Positions 15,341 through 23,886 of a stretch of DNA of 33,689 nt are shown here, in pieces. The DNA comes from Actinophytocola xinjiangensis (GTDB lineage: Bacteria > Actinomycetota > Actinomycetes > Mycobacteriales > Pseudonocardiaceae). The translations under genes and the position numbers were made by a program. Every line of letters starts with the position of its first letter. The stretch's first letter is position 1. The notes under the pieces were generated by a model. It searched no databases, was not told the DNA's origin, and saw nothing but the letters and a program-made list of their open reading frames with translations. The DNA is taken from positions 1-33,689 of the forward strand of contig NZ_MSIF01000047.1 of NCBI RefSeq assembly GCF_001921215.1, written 5' to 3'.

Positions 15341-16201
15341 TCACTTCCTGTTGTACAGCCGCATGGTCAGCGTGCCGAACACCGCGATGATCACGCCGGC
15401 CGCGACCAGCACCCAGACGATCTCGCCGCCGTCCGGGCTGCCCGCCATCAGCCCGCGCACCGCGGCGACCAGGTGGGTGATCGGGTTGACCTCGGTGAAC
15501 ACCCGCAGCCACGCCGGCATCGTCTCCGGCTCGACGAACACGTTGGACAGGAACGTCAGCGGGAACAACACCATCATGCTGACGCCCATCACCGACTTCT
15601 CCGAGCGCAGCAGCAACCCGAACATCGTCCAGATCCACGAGAACGCGAACGAGAACCCGACCAGCAGCACGATCCCCAGCAGCACGCCGAGCACTCCCCC
15701 GTCGGGCCGGAACCCGAGGATGAGGCCGACCACCAGGATCACCACGGCGGCGGTGACGTAGCGGAACACGTCCCCGAACAGCGCGCCGACCAGGGCCGCC
15801 GGCCGCCACACCGGCAGCGTGCGGAAGCGGTCGAACACGCCCTTCTCGATGTCGATGTTCACGCCCATGCCGGTGTACATCGTGATCATGATGACGCTGG
15901 TGACCATGATGCCCGGCAGCAGGAACTGCAGGTACTCGGTCACCGAGCCCGCCAGCGCCCCACCGAACAGGTAGGTGAACATCAGCACCATCATGATCGG
16001 GAACGCGGTGACGTCGAACATCTGCTCCGGCACGTGCTTGATCTTGAGCATCGTGCGCCAGCCGAAGGTCAGCGACGCCGACCAGGCCGACGGTCTCGGC
16101 GGCTGTTCCCGCGAGGCGAGGACGGCACCGAGCCTGTCCGCCGCCGGGGCGTAGGCGGTACTGGCGGTGGTCGTCGGTTCGGTGGTGGTGGCGGTGCTCA
16201 T
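15341..16201 (-). CDS. ABC-2 type permease, DrrB-like
   Basis: 286 aa with six membrane segments typical of the DrrB/ABC-2 family. There is an N-terminal cytoplasmic stretch, then [20 protein letters not shown], the loop [20 protein letters not shown] (the conserved amphipathic loop of DrrB proteins), and the C-terminal [14 protein letters not shown]. The ATG at 16201 overlaps the stop of the ATPase gene by 4 bases (ATGA), so the two subunits are translationally coupled. Together they form a drug or metabolite exporter of the daunorubicin-resistance type. The substrate is unknown. Confidence 0.92.
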   Translation of the reverse strand: MSTATTTEPTTTASTAYAPAADRLGAVLASREQPPRPSAWSASLTFGWRTMLKIKHVPEQMFDVTAFPIMMVLMFTYLFGGALAGSVTEYLQFLLPGIMVTSVIMITMYTGMGVNIDIEKGVFDRFRTLPVWRPAALVGALFGDVFRYVTAAVVILVVGLILGFRPDGGVLGVLLGIVLLVGFSFAFSWIWTMFGLLLRSEKSVMGVSMMVLFPLTFLSNVFVEPETMPAWLRVFTEVNPITHLVAAVRGLMAGSPDGGEIVWVLVAAGVIIAVFGTLTMRLYNRK

Positions 16202-17175
16202 GCCGCGGCCTCCTCGGTGGCTGGGTGGTCGGTGAGGGCCAGGAACACCTCGTCGAGGGTCGGCTGCCCGAGGGCGAAGTTGTCGACGACGACACCGGCG
16301 GCGGCCAACGCGGCCAGCGCCCGCGACGCCTGCTCGGCGGCCTCCCGGTCCGAGTCCTCCCCGGACAGTTGCGCGGTCAGCGCCACCGGGTCGGCCTCGG
16401 GGCGCACGGCCTCACCGAGAACCGAGCTCAGCACCCGCAGCGCCTCCTCACGCTGCGCGGCGTCGCGCAGCCGGACCTGGATCGAACCGGCGCCGACCGA
16501 GGCCTTCAGCTCCCCGGGGGTGCCCTCGGCGATGACCCGGCCGTGGTCGATGACCGCGATCCGCGACGCCAGGTGGTCGGCCTCGTCCAGGTACTGCGTG
16601 GTCAACATGACCGTCGTGCCCTGCGCGACGATGATCCGCACGATGTCCCAGACCTGGTTGCGGCTGCGCGGGTCCAGCCCGGTCGTCGGCTCGTCCAGGA
16701 ACAGCAGTTCCGGCGTGCGCAGGATGGACGCGGCGATGTCGATGCGCCGCCGCATGCCGCCCGAGTAGTTCTTCACCTGCCGGTCGGCGGCATCGGTCAG
16801 GCCGAAGGCCTCCAGCAGCGCGGCCGACCGGTCACGGGCGGCCGGCTTGCGGTGGCCCAGCAACCGGGCGATCAGCACCAGGTTCTCGGTCCCGGACAGG
16901 TCCTCGTCGACCGAGGCGTACTGGCCGGTCAGGCTCACCAGCGACCGGACCGTGTCCGCCTCGCGGACCACGTCGTGGCCGAAGACCGTGGCCTGCCCGC
17001 CGTCCGGGCGCAGCAGGGTCGCCAGCATCTTGACCGCGGTGGTCTTGCCGGCGCCGTTCGGGCCGAGCACGCCGTAGACGCTGCCCGCCGGGACGGCCAG
17101 GTCCACGCCGTCGACCGCTCTGGTCTTCCCGAAGATCTTGACCAGACCCGAGGTCTCGATAGCGAGCTCGGTCAT
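16198..17175 (-). CDS. ABC transporter ATPase, DrrA-like
   Basis: 325 aa. It carries Walker [15 protein letters not shown] (about residue 37), a Q-loop in [10 protein letters not shown], signature [13 protein letters not shown], Walker [17 protein letters not shown] and [12 protein letters not shown] with the switch region. A C-terminal DrrA-type domain follows. Start: the ATG at 17175 ([16 protein letters not shown]) is preceded by GAGGAACGAG; the frame is open further upstream but overlaps the FMN reductase gene. It powers the permease encoded just downstream. It starts 10 bases after the FMN reductase stop, so the three genes form an operon, and the exported compound may be a redox-active or flavin-reducible molecule. 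Confidence 0.94.
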   Translation of the reverse strand: MTELAIETSGLVKIFGKTRAVDGVDLAVPAGSVYGVLGPNGAGKTTAVKMLATLLRPDGGQATVFGHDVVREADTVRSLVSLTGQYASVDEDLSGTENLVLIARLLGHRKPAARDRSAALLEAFGLTDAADRQVKNYSGGMRRRIDIAASILRTPELLFLDEPTTGLDPRSRNQVWDIVRIIVAQGTTVMLTTQYLDEADHLASRIAVIDHGRVIAEGTPGELKASVGAGSIQVRLRDAAQREEALRVLSSVLGEAVRPEADPVALTAQLSGEDSDREAAEQASRALAALAAAGVVVDNFALGQPTLDEVFLALTDHPATEEAAA

Positions 17176-17185
17176 CTCGTTCCTC

Positions 17186-17743
17186 TCATTCCGTGTACGG
17201 GTGCCTGGCTCGCGCGTCGCGCAACGCGACTCCCCACCAGGCGAGTTGGTCCAACATGGTGCGCACGGCGATCTCGGCCTCGTCGCCGGGAACACCGTCC
17301 CCGCGCAACGCGAGCAGGTCGATCGCCACCTCGTCGCGCACGGTCATGACGTGCAGTTCGGTGAACACGTCCCGCAACGCCTCGACGGCGTAGTGCCCCC
17401 GGTTGCGGCAGCCGTAGGAGACGAACCCCGCCGGCTTGGCGTGCCACTCGTCGTAGGCGAAGTCGATCGCCTGCTTGAGCGAGGCAGGGAAGCTGCGGTT
17501 GTACTCGGGGGTGACCACGACGAAGCCGTCCGCCCGCCCGATCGCCGAGCAGAACCTGCGCATGTCGTCGCTCACCCCCTCCGGGTACCGCTCGGGAAAC
17601 ACGAAGTCCCGCAGGTCGACGACGTCGAGTTCGACGTCGTCGCGGCGCTGCGCGACCGTGACGAACCAGGTGCCGATCGACTCGCCGACCCGGCCGTCCC
17701 GCGTGCTTCCGATGATCACCGCGACCCGCAGCCGTGTGTCCAT
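17186..17743 (-). CDS. NADPH-dependent FMN reductase family protein
   Basis: 185 aa flavodoxin-like protein. It has [19 protein letters not shown] at the N-terminus (FMN phosphate loop) and the conserved [20 protein letters not shown], then [22 protein letters not shown] 17743 is supported by GTAGGAGGG a few bases upstream. Such enzymes reduce flavins, quinones, azo compounds or chromate. As first gene of the operon with a DrrAB-type exporter, it may modify or detoxify the same compound that the pump removes. This is an inference from gene order. Confidence 0.92.
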   Translation of the reverse strand: MDTRLRVAVIIGSTRDGRVGESIGTWFVTVAQRRDDVELDVVDLRDFVFPERYPEGVSDDMRRFCSAIGRADGFVVVTPEYNRSFPASLKQAIDFAYDEWHAKPAGFVSYGCRNRGHYAVEALRDVFTELHVMTVRDEVAIDLLALRGDGVPGDEAEIAVRTMLDQLAWWGVALRDARARHPYTE

Positions 17744-17911
17744 CAGCCCTCCTACGTCCTTCACCCTGAAGGCGCGAGACGGCCGCCAGATCCGATCTGG
17801 CACCCCGCTGGTTTCCCCGCGAGATCCCGCGGAACACCCGGTGCGTCTGTTCTGTCTGATTCACCCACGGTCATCTCGACCTCGGGTTGGTCCTGACTAC
17901 AGGCGGCGGGT

Positions 17912-18127
17912 TCAGACAGGTGGGACGAAACCGGGGATCCAGCCGGGATCCTCGCCCTCGCCGCACAGCGGACACGACTCCTCGACCATCCCGCCGGGCG
18001 AACGGTCGACCCAGACCGTGCCGGACCCGGCGATGATCATCGGCCGGACGGCGCCCTCCTGGTCCCGGAACTGGGTCACCTGGCGGCAGCCGTGACACGC
18101 GGTCCGGATCGTCTCACTCACAGCCAT
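17912..18127 (-). CDS. Small zinc-ribbon protein, unknown function
   Basis: 71 aa with two CxxC pairs, CHGC (about residue 12) and CPLC (about residue 54), as in a zinc ribbon. The middle reads MIIAGSGTVWVDRSPGGM, and the end is GWIPGFVPPV. ATG 18127 follows AGGAGGTCGAC, an ideal ribosome site. The frame is open upstream but that sequence is the reverse of the neighbouring gene. It starts 37 bases after the stop of the large ATPase gene on the same strand and may be co-transcribed with it. No specific family name can be given. Confidence 0.82.
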   Translation of the reverse strand: MAVSETIRTACHGCRQVTQFRDQEGAVRPMIIAGSGTVWVDRSPGGMVEESCPLCGEGEDPGWIPGFVPPV

Positions 18128-18164
18128 GTCGACCTCCTCCGTCCGCCGGGTCAGCTTAGAGGAC

Positions 18165-21100
18165 CTACAGGCGCCAGTCCGTCGGGCGGGGCGGGTGGTA
18201 ACCGCAGGTGGTGCCGGTGGACACGGCCTCGCGCAGGTGCCCGGCGAGCTCCGGGTGCGCGTCGGCGAGTTTGCGCAGGGTGTCGCGGATGCGGGCGGTG
18301 ACGGTCTTGCGGGCGCGTTCGGTCTCGTCACCCAGGCGCCGGGCGCGGCCCCCGAGGCCGACGGCCGCGCGCAGCTCGGTGAGCAGCGCGGCGCGCTCCT
18401 CGTCGAACCGGGCGGCGCGCTGGTCGTCGCCGGCGAGCGTGGCCTCGTCGATCAGGTCGTCGAGGGTGGCCAGGCGCTGCTGGTAGGCGGCGCGGGCGGT
18501 GTCGTCGAGCAGGTCGTCGCCGCCCAGGCGGGACGCGGCGACCACCTCCTCGCCCCCGGCCGGGTCCAGCAGGCGCACCGCCGGGATCTCGGTGCCCGGC
18601 GAGGCCAGCAGCACGTGCAGGTCACGCAGGCCCTTGGCGTCCGGGACCGACACCGTCCGGCCGGCCATCGACAGCGTCCACACCGACCCCGCCCGGCGGA
18701 ACTCGTTGGGAGTGGGCGCCGGGGCCGGCGGCGGCGGTCCGGCCGGGGCGCGGTGGCGCAGACCGAGTTCGGCGGCCTCGCGGGCCGCCTCGCCGGCCAG
18801 GGCCCGCGCACGCTCCCCGTCCGGGGGCGAGCCGCGCCCGCGCAGCGCCGCCGCCAGGCCGACCTTCGCCTCCACCACCCACGGGCGCGCGCCCAGCAGC
18901 TCGGCCGAACGCAGCGCCTCGGTGTAGCCCTCGACCGCCGCCGGCCAGCGGCGCTGCGCGGCGTCCAGCCCGGCCAGCCACAACGCCACCGGGCCGCTGA
19001 CGTCACAGCCGAACATCGCCACCAGCCAGGTGCTGGCCAGCGGGGTCAGCTCCTCGCGGGACCGCTCACACAGCCGGGGATCGCCGGTCAGCGCGGCGGT
19101 CTGGGCACGCAGCCGCAGCAGCAGCGGCAGGTAGGTCGGGCCGGCCGGCTCGGCCCGCGCGTCGGCCACCGCCAGACAGTGGGTGGCCGTGGCCGCGTCG
19201 CCGCGCTGCGCGGCGGCGATACCGGCGGTCAGCTCGGCGTGCGGCAGCCGCGTCCGTTCGGCCTCACGCTCTGCCACGGCGAGTCGGGGCTGGTCGCCGC
19301 GCAGCGCGGCCAGCGCCCACTCCAGGTGGTGGGCCAGGAACCGGTAGAGCGCGTGGTCGGTGTGCTCGACCAGCGGGGTGACCCTGGCCAGCGCGGCGAA
19401 CGCCTCGTCGAACCGGCCACGCATCCCGCCGATGACCGTCTGGTCGATGTCGGCGCCGGTGGCCAACGACGGGTCGGGGTGCTGTTCGCTGAGCCGGATG
19501 AAGGCGTTGAACAGGTCCAGGTAGGCGACGCTGCCCAGCTCCAGCGCGGCCACCCAGCCCAGCGAGTTGGCGTACTTCTCCATCTCGACGTCCCCGGAGC
19601 GGCGGGCGATGGCCCGCAGCTCGTCGGTCAGCGCCCGGCGCTGTTCGGCGTGGCCGGGCCCCCACAGCCGGTCGTGCATCGCCCACAGGCCGAAGCCCAG
19701 CTGCTCGTGGTCGTTCTCGTCGCGCGCGTTGGCGATGGACTGGCGCAACAGCTCCTGGACCAGCACGTCCAGCGACCTGTCCCCGTCACCGTCACCGCCG
19801 ACGACCCGGGCGTGCGCGGTGCGCAGCAGCCTGGCCTGCAGGTCGGCGTCGGCGACCGCGGCGTCGGCGCCGTAGATGGTCAGCGCCGCCCTGGCCAGGA
19901 TCTCCGGGTCGTCCAGCCGCAACGCCACCTCGGCCGCCTCCTGGAACGCCGACCCGATGCCCTCGAACTGGTCGATGCTGTGGCAGACGGTGCCCAGGTC
20001 GAGGTTGATCCGCACCCGCAGCGGGTCGTCGGGCCCGAGCAGGTCCAGCGCACGGCGGTAGTGTCCGAGCGACTCGACGAACGAGGCCCGCCGCCGCGCC
20101 TCCTTGGCGGCGGCGACCATCAGGTCGATCACGCGCGGGGGGTCCAGCTCGTCGCCGGCCAGGTGGGCGTGCCGGGCGAGGTCGGCCGGGAAGATCCGCT
20201 CGGCCAGCGCCGTGTTGTCCAGCGCGCGGACGACCTCGGCGTGCCGGCGGCGGCGCTGGTCGTCGTCGAGCGACTCGTAGAGCGCCTCGCGGACCAGGTC
20301 GTGGGCGAAGGTGAACCGGCCCTCGCCCTGGGGCAGCACCAGCCGCGCGGCCACGGCCTCGTCCAGCAGCCGGGCGACCTGGGGCACCGGCGCGGCGACG
20401 GTGGCCGCCAGCACCCGGCGGTCGAACTCCCGGCCGAGCACAGCGGCCCCGGTGAGCAGCGCCGACACCACCGGTGCCAGCAGCGACAGCCGGCGGCGGA
20501 CCGCGTCCCGCACGCCCGGCGCGACGACGGTCGGCAGCACGGTCGGCGCGTTGCCACCGTGCCACAGGCGCACGGTCTGCTCGACGAAGAACGGGTTGCC
20601 GCCGGTGCGCTGGTGCACCTCGGCGACCAGGTCGGCCGGCGCCTGGCTGCCGGCGGTGCGGGCGATCAGCGCGCCGACCTCGGCCTCGTCCAGCCCGGTC
20701 AGGGTGACCGTGGTCGCCTTGGCCTGCACCGGCGCGAGCAGCGGGGCCAGCGGGTGGTCGGGCGCCTCGACCTCCACGTCCCGGTAGGTGCCGATCAGCA
20801 GCAGCCGCTCGAACCAGGTGTGCTGGGCGACGAACTCCAGCAGCCGCACCGACTCCGGGTCGGCCCAGTGCAGGTCGTCGAGGACCACCACCACCGGGCG
20901 CGACTGGGCGAGCGCGACCAGCGCGCTGGTGACCGCGTCGTAGAGCTGGAAGCCGGTGACCGGCTCGGCCGGGCCGGTACCGCCCAGCAGCAGGTCCAGC
21001 GAGGCGCCGGCGCTGTCCTGGGCGGCGGCCTCGGCGGCGGCCCACTCCGCCTCGCCGGCCTGCCGGCGCAGCGCCCGCACCGCCTGGGTCCACGGCCAGT

Positions 21101-21317
21101 AGCCGGGCGCGGCGGCCGAGTCCCAGCAGGTGCCCGACAGCACCAGCGCGCCGGCCCGCCGGGCGTCGTCCACGGCGGCCGTGACCAGGGTCGTCTTGCC
21201 GATCCCGGCCTCGCCGGTGACCAGCACCAGGCCGCCGTGGCTCTCGGCGGCCCGCGCGATCTCGGCGCGCAGCAGGGCGGAGGGATGGTCCCGCCCGATG
21301 AGCTCAGCAACAGGCAT
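18165..21317 (-). CDS. Large STAND-type regulatory ATPase (AAA/MalT-like), no visible DNA-binding domain
   Basis: 1050 aa from ATG 21317 (MPVAELIGRDHPSALLRAEI). It has Walker A GEAGIGKTTLV at 35-45 and Walker B VVVVLDDLHWAD at 142-153. A winged-helix/sensor region follows with GGNPFFVEQTVRLW and LLDEAVAARLVLPQGEGRFT. A long helical TPR-like middle follows (about 330-800). The C-terminal 250 residues contain RDLHVLLASPGTEIPAVRLL, a charged helical segment (RFDEERAALLTELRAAVGLG), and ERARKTVTARIRDTLRKLAD. The front resembles LuxR/AfsR-type regulators, but I see no LuxR or SARP helix-turn-helix. The C-terminal module is shared, from memory, with other actinobacterial sensor ATPases. Role: signal-responsive regulator or scaffold; partner unknown. 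Confidence 0.88.
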   Translation of the reverse strand: MPVAELIGRDHPSALLRAEIARAAESHGGLVLVTGEAGIGKTTLVTAAVDDARRAGALVLSGTCWDSAAAPGYWPWTQAVRALRRQAGEAEWAAAEAAAQDSAGASLDLLLGGTGPAEPVTGFQLYDAVTSALVALAQSRPVVVVLDDLHWADPESVRLLEFVAQHTWFERLLLIGTYRDVEVEAPDHPLAPLLAPVQAKATTVTLTGLDEAEVGALIARTAGSQAPADLVAEVHQRTGGNPFFVEQTVRLWHGGNAPTVLPTVVAPGVRDAVRRRLSLLAPVVSALLTGAAVLGREFDRRVLAATVAAPVPQVARLLDEAVAARLVLPQGEGRFTFAHDLVREALYESLDDDQRRRRHAEVVRALDNTALAERIFPADLARHAHLAGDELDPPRVIDLMVAAAKEARRRASFVESLGHYRRALDLLGPDDPLRVRINLDLGTVCHSIDQFEGIGSAFQEAAEVALRLDDPEILARAALTIYGADAAVADADLQARLLRTAHARVVGGDGDGDRSLDVLVQELLRQSIANARDENDHEQLGFGLWAMHDRLWGPGHAEQRRALTDELRAIARRSGDVEMEKYANSLGWVAALELGSVAYLDLFNAFIRLSEQHPDPSLATGADIDQTVIGGMRGRFDEAFAALARVTPLVEHTDHALYRFLAHHLEWALAALRGDQPRLAVAEREAERTRLPHAELTAGIAAAQRGDAATATHCLAVADARAEPAGPTYLPLLLRLRAQTAALTGDPRLCERSREELTPLASTWLVAMFGCDVSGPVALWLAGLDAAQRRWPAAVEGYTEALRSAELLGARPWVVEAKVGLAAALRGRGSPPDGERARALAGEAAREAAELGLRHRAPAGPPPPAPAPTPNEFRRAGSVWTLSMAGRTVSVPDAKGLRDLHVLLASPGTEIPAVRLLDPAGGEEVVAASRLGGDDLLDDTARAAYQQRLATLDDLIDEATLAGDDQRAARFDEERAALLTELRAAVGLGGRARRLGDETERARKTVTARIRDTLRKLADAHPELAGHLREAVSTGTTCGYHPPRPTDWRL

Positions 21318-21418
21318 GTCGGTGTGGTCGTCTCCCGCGTGGTTTGACCGGTTTGATGGGCTCGACGATAGTAGGCAAGACCACCGACACAACGCCTATG
21401 AGAAAAGGTATGCCCAGG

Positions 21419-21787
21419 TCAGGCGGGCTCTTCCGGGATGGCGTCGGAGAAGACGAACACCCGGATCGCGGTGCCGGTGGTCGGGTGGACCTGGGCCAGG
21501 TAGGCGCTGACCTGGCCGCCGACGATGTTCTCCACGGCCTCCAGGAAGTCGGCCCGGGTGGCCTCGTGCAGCGCCTCGTGGTGGCGGATGACCGCCTCCC
21601 GGTGACCGCGCTCACCGAGCACCGCGTCGGCGACGGTGAGGCTGTCGATCGACAGCACGATGAGGCTGACCGGTTCGTCGTCGCTGACCGACACCTGGAC
21701 GTTGCGCGGACCCCGGCCGTAGAACATGCGTTCCAGGCTGGTGATCTTCTCGGCCACGGCGTTGCGTTGCGCCCTGGTTATCCGCAT
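21419..21787 (-). CDS. DUF2294 domain protein
   Basis: 122 aa from ATG 21787, after GAAGGGAACGGCGCC. The pattern GRGPRNVQVSVSDDEPVSLIVL, then LTVADAVLGERGHREAVIRH, then FLEAVENIVGGQVSAYL with a final phenylalanine-rich strand (VFVFSDAI) matches DUF2294 as I know it. That family has no agreed function. It lies 101 bases upstream of the STAND ATPase on the same strand and diverges from the cysteine dioxygenase gene. The gap of 268 bases to that gene (21788-22055) holds no recognisable gene and only weak short inverted repeats. Confidence 0.82.
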   Translation of the reverse strand: MRITRAQRNAVAEKITSLERMFYGRGPRNVQVSVSDDEPVSLIVLSIDSLTVADAVLGERGHREAVIRHHEALHEATRADFLEAVENIVGGQVSAYLAQVHPTTGTAIRVFVFSDAIPEEPA

Positions 21788-22055
21788 GGCGCCGTTCCCT
21801 TCACCGGCTCTCACGACGTTGTGTCCCGAGTCCCCCGCCGGATAGGCTCCTGGCGAGCGCATCGCTCACCCCACCGGGAAACCATAGTGGCTGATCGGGC
21901 CGTGCCACAGTGTGCCCTTGCGTAGGCACGCGGTGACGCGACTCGAGCGAGATACCACTCGCGGTGGCCTCGAACGAAGGTACCGCCCAGCACGACGTGG
22001 CGCGGGGACCGGCGAGCGGGGACACCGCGGGATGCCAGGCGAAAGGGCTTGTCTC

Positions 22056-22607
22056 GTGAGTAGTTCTGTCAGTTCCGTCGTGCCGTCGTCAGCGCGTCAC
22101 CAGACGCCGAAAGAATTGTGCGCGACCGTTCAGGAAATCGCCGACGAACCCAGGAAATGGTCGAATTCGGTTCGTTTCGACCTCACTCGGCGGTTTTATT
22201 CGAGATTACATGTCGACGAGTTCGTCGAGGTGTGGCTGATTTGCTGGGACATCGGCCAGGACACCCTGTTGCACGACCACGGCGGCAGCGCCGGCGCGTT
22301 CACCGTCGCCAGGGGCTCGCTGACCGAGGACCACGGCAGCGTGCGCCGCACCGGGCTGCGCACCCGCCGGCACACGGTCGGGAAAGCCGTCGGGTTCGAC
22401 GCCGACTACCTGCACAACCTGGTGAACGTGGGCACCGAACCGACGGTGTCCGTGCACGCCTACTCCCCTCCCCTGCGGTCGATGAACTTCTACTGCTGGC
22501 TGCCGACCGGGATGCACCACCTGCGTGAGATCCCGTGCGACACCCCGGAACCGGACACCAGCGCGCTGGAGGTCGAGGCCGCCCGGCTGCGGGAGGTGCC
22601 GGCGTGA
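22056..22607 (+). CDS. Cysteine dioxygenase (type I, cupin)
   Basis: 183 aa. The three iron-binding histidines of the cupin are visible: HDH in LLHDHGGSAGAFTVARGSLTE and His in DADYLHNLVNVG. YSPPLRSMNFY near the C-terminus carries the conserved tyrosine region. The enzyme oxidises cysteine to cysteine sulfinate. The GTG at 22056 is chosen because GAAAGGG precedes it and the first cupin-family residues follow. The first about 50 codons are much richer in A/T-ending codons than the rest and include a TTA leucine codon at 22206-22208 (codon 51), a possible bldA control point. The stop overlaps the rhodanese start. Confidence 0.9.
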   Translation: MSSSVSSVVPSSARHQTPKELCATVQEIADEPRKWSNSVRFDLTRRFYSRLHVDEFVEVWLICWDIGQDTLLHDHGGSAGAFTVARGSLTEDHGSVRRTGLRTRRHTVGKAVGFDADYLHNLVNVGTEPTVSVHAYSPPLRSMNFYCWLPTGMHHLREIPCDTPEPDTSALEVEAARLREVPA

Positions 22608-23005
22608 GCGACCGGATCAGCGCGCTGCTGGACGCGGCGCGGGCACGGATCACCCGCCACGAACCGGCCGGCGCGGCCGAGGCGATGCGGGCCGGTGCGG
22701 TACTGATCGACCTGCGGCCGACCGAGTACCGCTGGCGCTTCGGCGAGGTGCCGGGGGCGATCGCGGTGTCCCGGCACGTGCTGGAGTGGCGGCTGGACGT
22801 CACCAGCGAGCACCGGCTGCGGGAACTGGCCTTCGGCGACCGCGACCGGGAGATCATCCTGATGTGCAACGAGGGCTACACCTCGAGCCTGGCCGCCCAC
22901 CAGGTGATGGACCAGCTCGGGCTGACGACGGTGTCCGACGTGATCGGCGGGTACACCGCCTGGCACGCGAGCGGCCTGCCGACGGTGTCGCGGCTGAGCC
23001 GGTAG
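22604..23005 (+). CDS. Rhodanese-like sulfurtransferase
   Basis: 133 aa single rhodanese domain. GAVLIDLRPTEYRWRFGEVP is the N-terminal signature. The active-site loop is CNEGYTSS with catalytic Cys88. DVIGGYTAWHASGLP is the C-terminal signature. The GTG at 22604 overlaps the dioxygenase TGA by 4 bases, so the two are translationally coupled. Rhodaneses move sulfane sulfur to thiophilic acceptors. Paired with cysteine dioxygenase it probably handles sulfite or persulfide arising from cysteine breakdown. A terminator hairpin follows. Confidence 0.93.
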   Translation: MSDRISALLDAARARITRHEPAGAAEAMRAGAVLIDLRPTEYRWRFGEVPGAIAVSRHVLEWRLDVTSEHRLRELAFGDRDREIILMCNEGYTSSLAAHQVMDQLGLTTVSDVIGGYTAWHASGLPTVSRLSR

Positions 23006-23033
23006 AGCGACGCCGGTGGCCGAAGGGGGTCCC

Positions 23034-23066
23034 GCTGGGGCGGTCCGCTCCCCGGACCGCCCCAGC
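23034..23066 (+). terminator. Hairpin terminator after the rhodanese gene
   Basis: A perfect 14-bp stem (GCTGGGGCGGTCCG / CGGACCGCCCCAGC) with a 5-base loop lies 28 bases past the stop. A second, looser inverted repeat (GGTACCTG ... CAGGTACC, 23068-23105) follows before the convergent gene. Confidence 0.8.
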
Positions 23067-23129
23067 CGGTACCTGACCTGTCGTACGGGCCGACCGGACA
23101 GGTACCGCCCCCCGAGGCGGCATCGTGGT

Positions 23130-23486
23130 TCAGGCGCTGACGCGCCTGCTCACGACCAGCAGGTCGGTGGCCTGGTCGCCGTGGCTGTCGGGCAGGTCGA
23201 GCATCGCGCCCAGCACCTGGTGGGCCGACCCGTACTCCTGCCACAACACCTGGCGTGGCGCCAGTACGTCCTCGGTGGCCGGCAGCCGCATGGCCACCGC
23301 GTCGTCCTCGCTGTCGAGCCGGACGACGTCCAGGACGTCGTGGTGTGCCCGCACTCCGACGACGGCGAGCACGTCGCCGTTCTCGTCCCTCGGGTCCAGG
23401 AATCTGAACCCGCGCACCACGAGCGCGCGGAGTTGGACATCGGTGCTGGCCGCCCCCTCACCGGACGGCACCGCACTGGCGGCCAT
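23130..23486 (-). CDS. Unknown 118-aa protein downstream of DUF397
   Basis: 118 aa, soluble and mildly acidic, no signal peptide or membrane segment. Predicted beta-rich: LRALVVRGFRFLDPRDENGD, VLAVVGVRAHHDVLDVVRLD, then WQEYGSAHQVLGAMLDLPDS. ATG 23486 has an excellent ribosome site, GAAGGAGG, and lies 21 bases after the DUF397 stop, so it is the second gene of that operon. I do not recognise the family. Confidence 0.78.
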   Translation of the reverse strand: MAASAVPSGEGAASTDVQLRALVVRGFRFLDPRDENGDVLAVVGVRAHHDVLDVVRLDSEDDAVAMRLPATEDVLAPRQVLWQEYGSAHQVLGAMLDLPDSHGDQATDLLVVSRRVSA

Positions 23487-23507
23487 CAGGCCTCCTTCAC
23501 AGCTCAG

Positions 23508-23726
23508 TCACGCCTGTTTGACACCGGCCAGGAAGGTCACCAGGTCCGCGCGCGGGTAGACGAGGACGGGCCCGCGCGGGTCGCGTGAGTTCCGTACCGC
23601 CACCACGTCCGAACCCGGCCAGGTCAGCTCGACACAGTTGCCGACCGCGCCGCTGCGGCTGCTCTTGCGCCAGTTGGCGCGGTCCAGCCCGTCGGCGGAC
23701 ATTCCGTTACGCACTTCACCCGACAT
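23508..23726 (-). CDS. DUF397 domain protein
   Basis: 72 aa from ATG 23726 (GTGGGG upstream); ATG 23705 is a weaker alternative. The DUF397 pattern is complete: ANWRKSSRSGAVGNCVELTW, VVAVRNSRDPRGPVLVYPR, FLAGV. In actinomycetes DUF397 proteins are usually encoded beside XRE-DUF5753 regulators and are thought to antagonise them, as in WhiJ/AbaA-like loci. Here no XRE gene is adjacent; the nearest are 3-5 kb away (26849 and 28835). Its promoter is bracketed by 14-bp inverted repeats. Confidence 0.9.
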   Translation of the reverse strand: MSGEVRNGMSADGLDRANWRKSSRSGAVGNCVELTWPGSDVVAVRNSRDPRGPVLVYPRADLVTFLAGVKQA

Positions 23727-23763
23727 CCGTCCCCACTTTCTCGACGAACCATTTTCGTGGGTG

Positions 23764-23834
23764 CATCTGCACGTGCAGCTGCATGCCGCAGACGTTAGCA
23801 CTTGCTGGTGCAGCGGTAAATGCACGTGCAGATG
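23764..23834 (-). promoter_or_regulatory. Promoter of the DUF397 operon bracketed by a 14-bp inverted repeat
   Basis: CATCTGCACGTGCA (23764-23777) and its exact reverse complement TGCACGTGCAGATG (23821-23834) flank a minus-strand promoter. The -35 is TTTACC (23820-23815), the spacer 17 bases and the -10 TAACGT (23797-23792). One arm abuts the -35 and the other lies just past the expected start point. Each arm contains the perfect palindrome TGCACGTGCA. A further GCAGCTGC lies beside the left arm. This looks like a paired operator; the regulator is likely one of the XRE proteins in the window. Confidence 0.6.
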
Positions 23835-23886
23835 ACACGGGCGCGCCAAAAGCGGTCATGACAATGACCCAATACATTGTCCCAGG

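Noticed and set aside
18126-21347. A 1073-codon open frame on the plus strand opposite the STAND ATPase
   Set aside because: No recognisable motifs, Gln/Arg/Gly/Val-rich composition, and the minus strand has Walker A and B motifs and a clean ribosome-site-bearing neighbour.
21788-22055. Possible small gene or operator between DUF2294 and cysteine dioxygenase
   Set aside because: Only short inverted repeats of about 5 bp and no frame with a ribosome site other than the called genes.
23068-23105. GGTACCTG...CAGGTACC inverted repeat as an independent regulatory site
   Set aside because: It lies between convergent genes just after a terminator, so a back-up terminator role is more likely, and its stem is imperfect.
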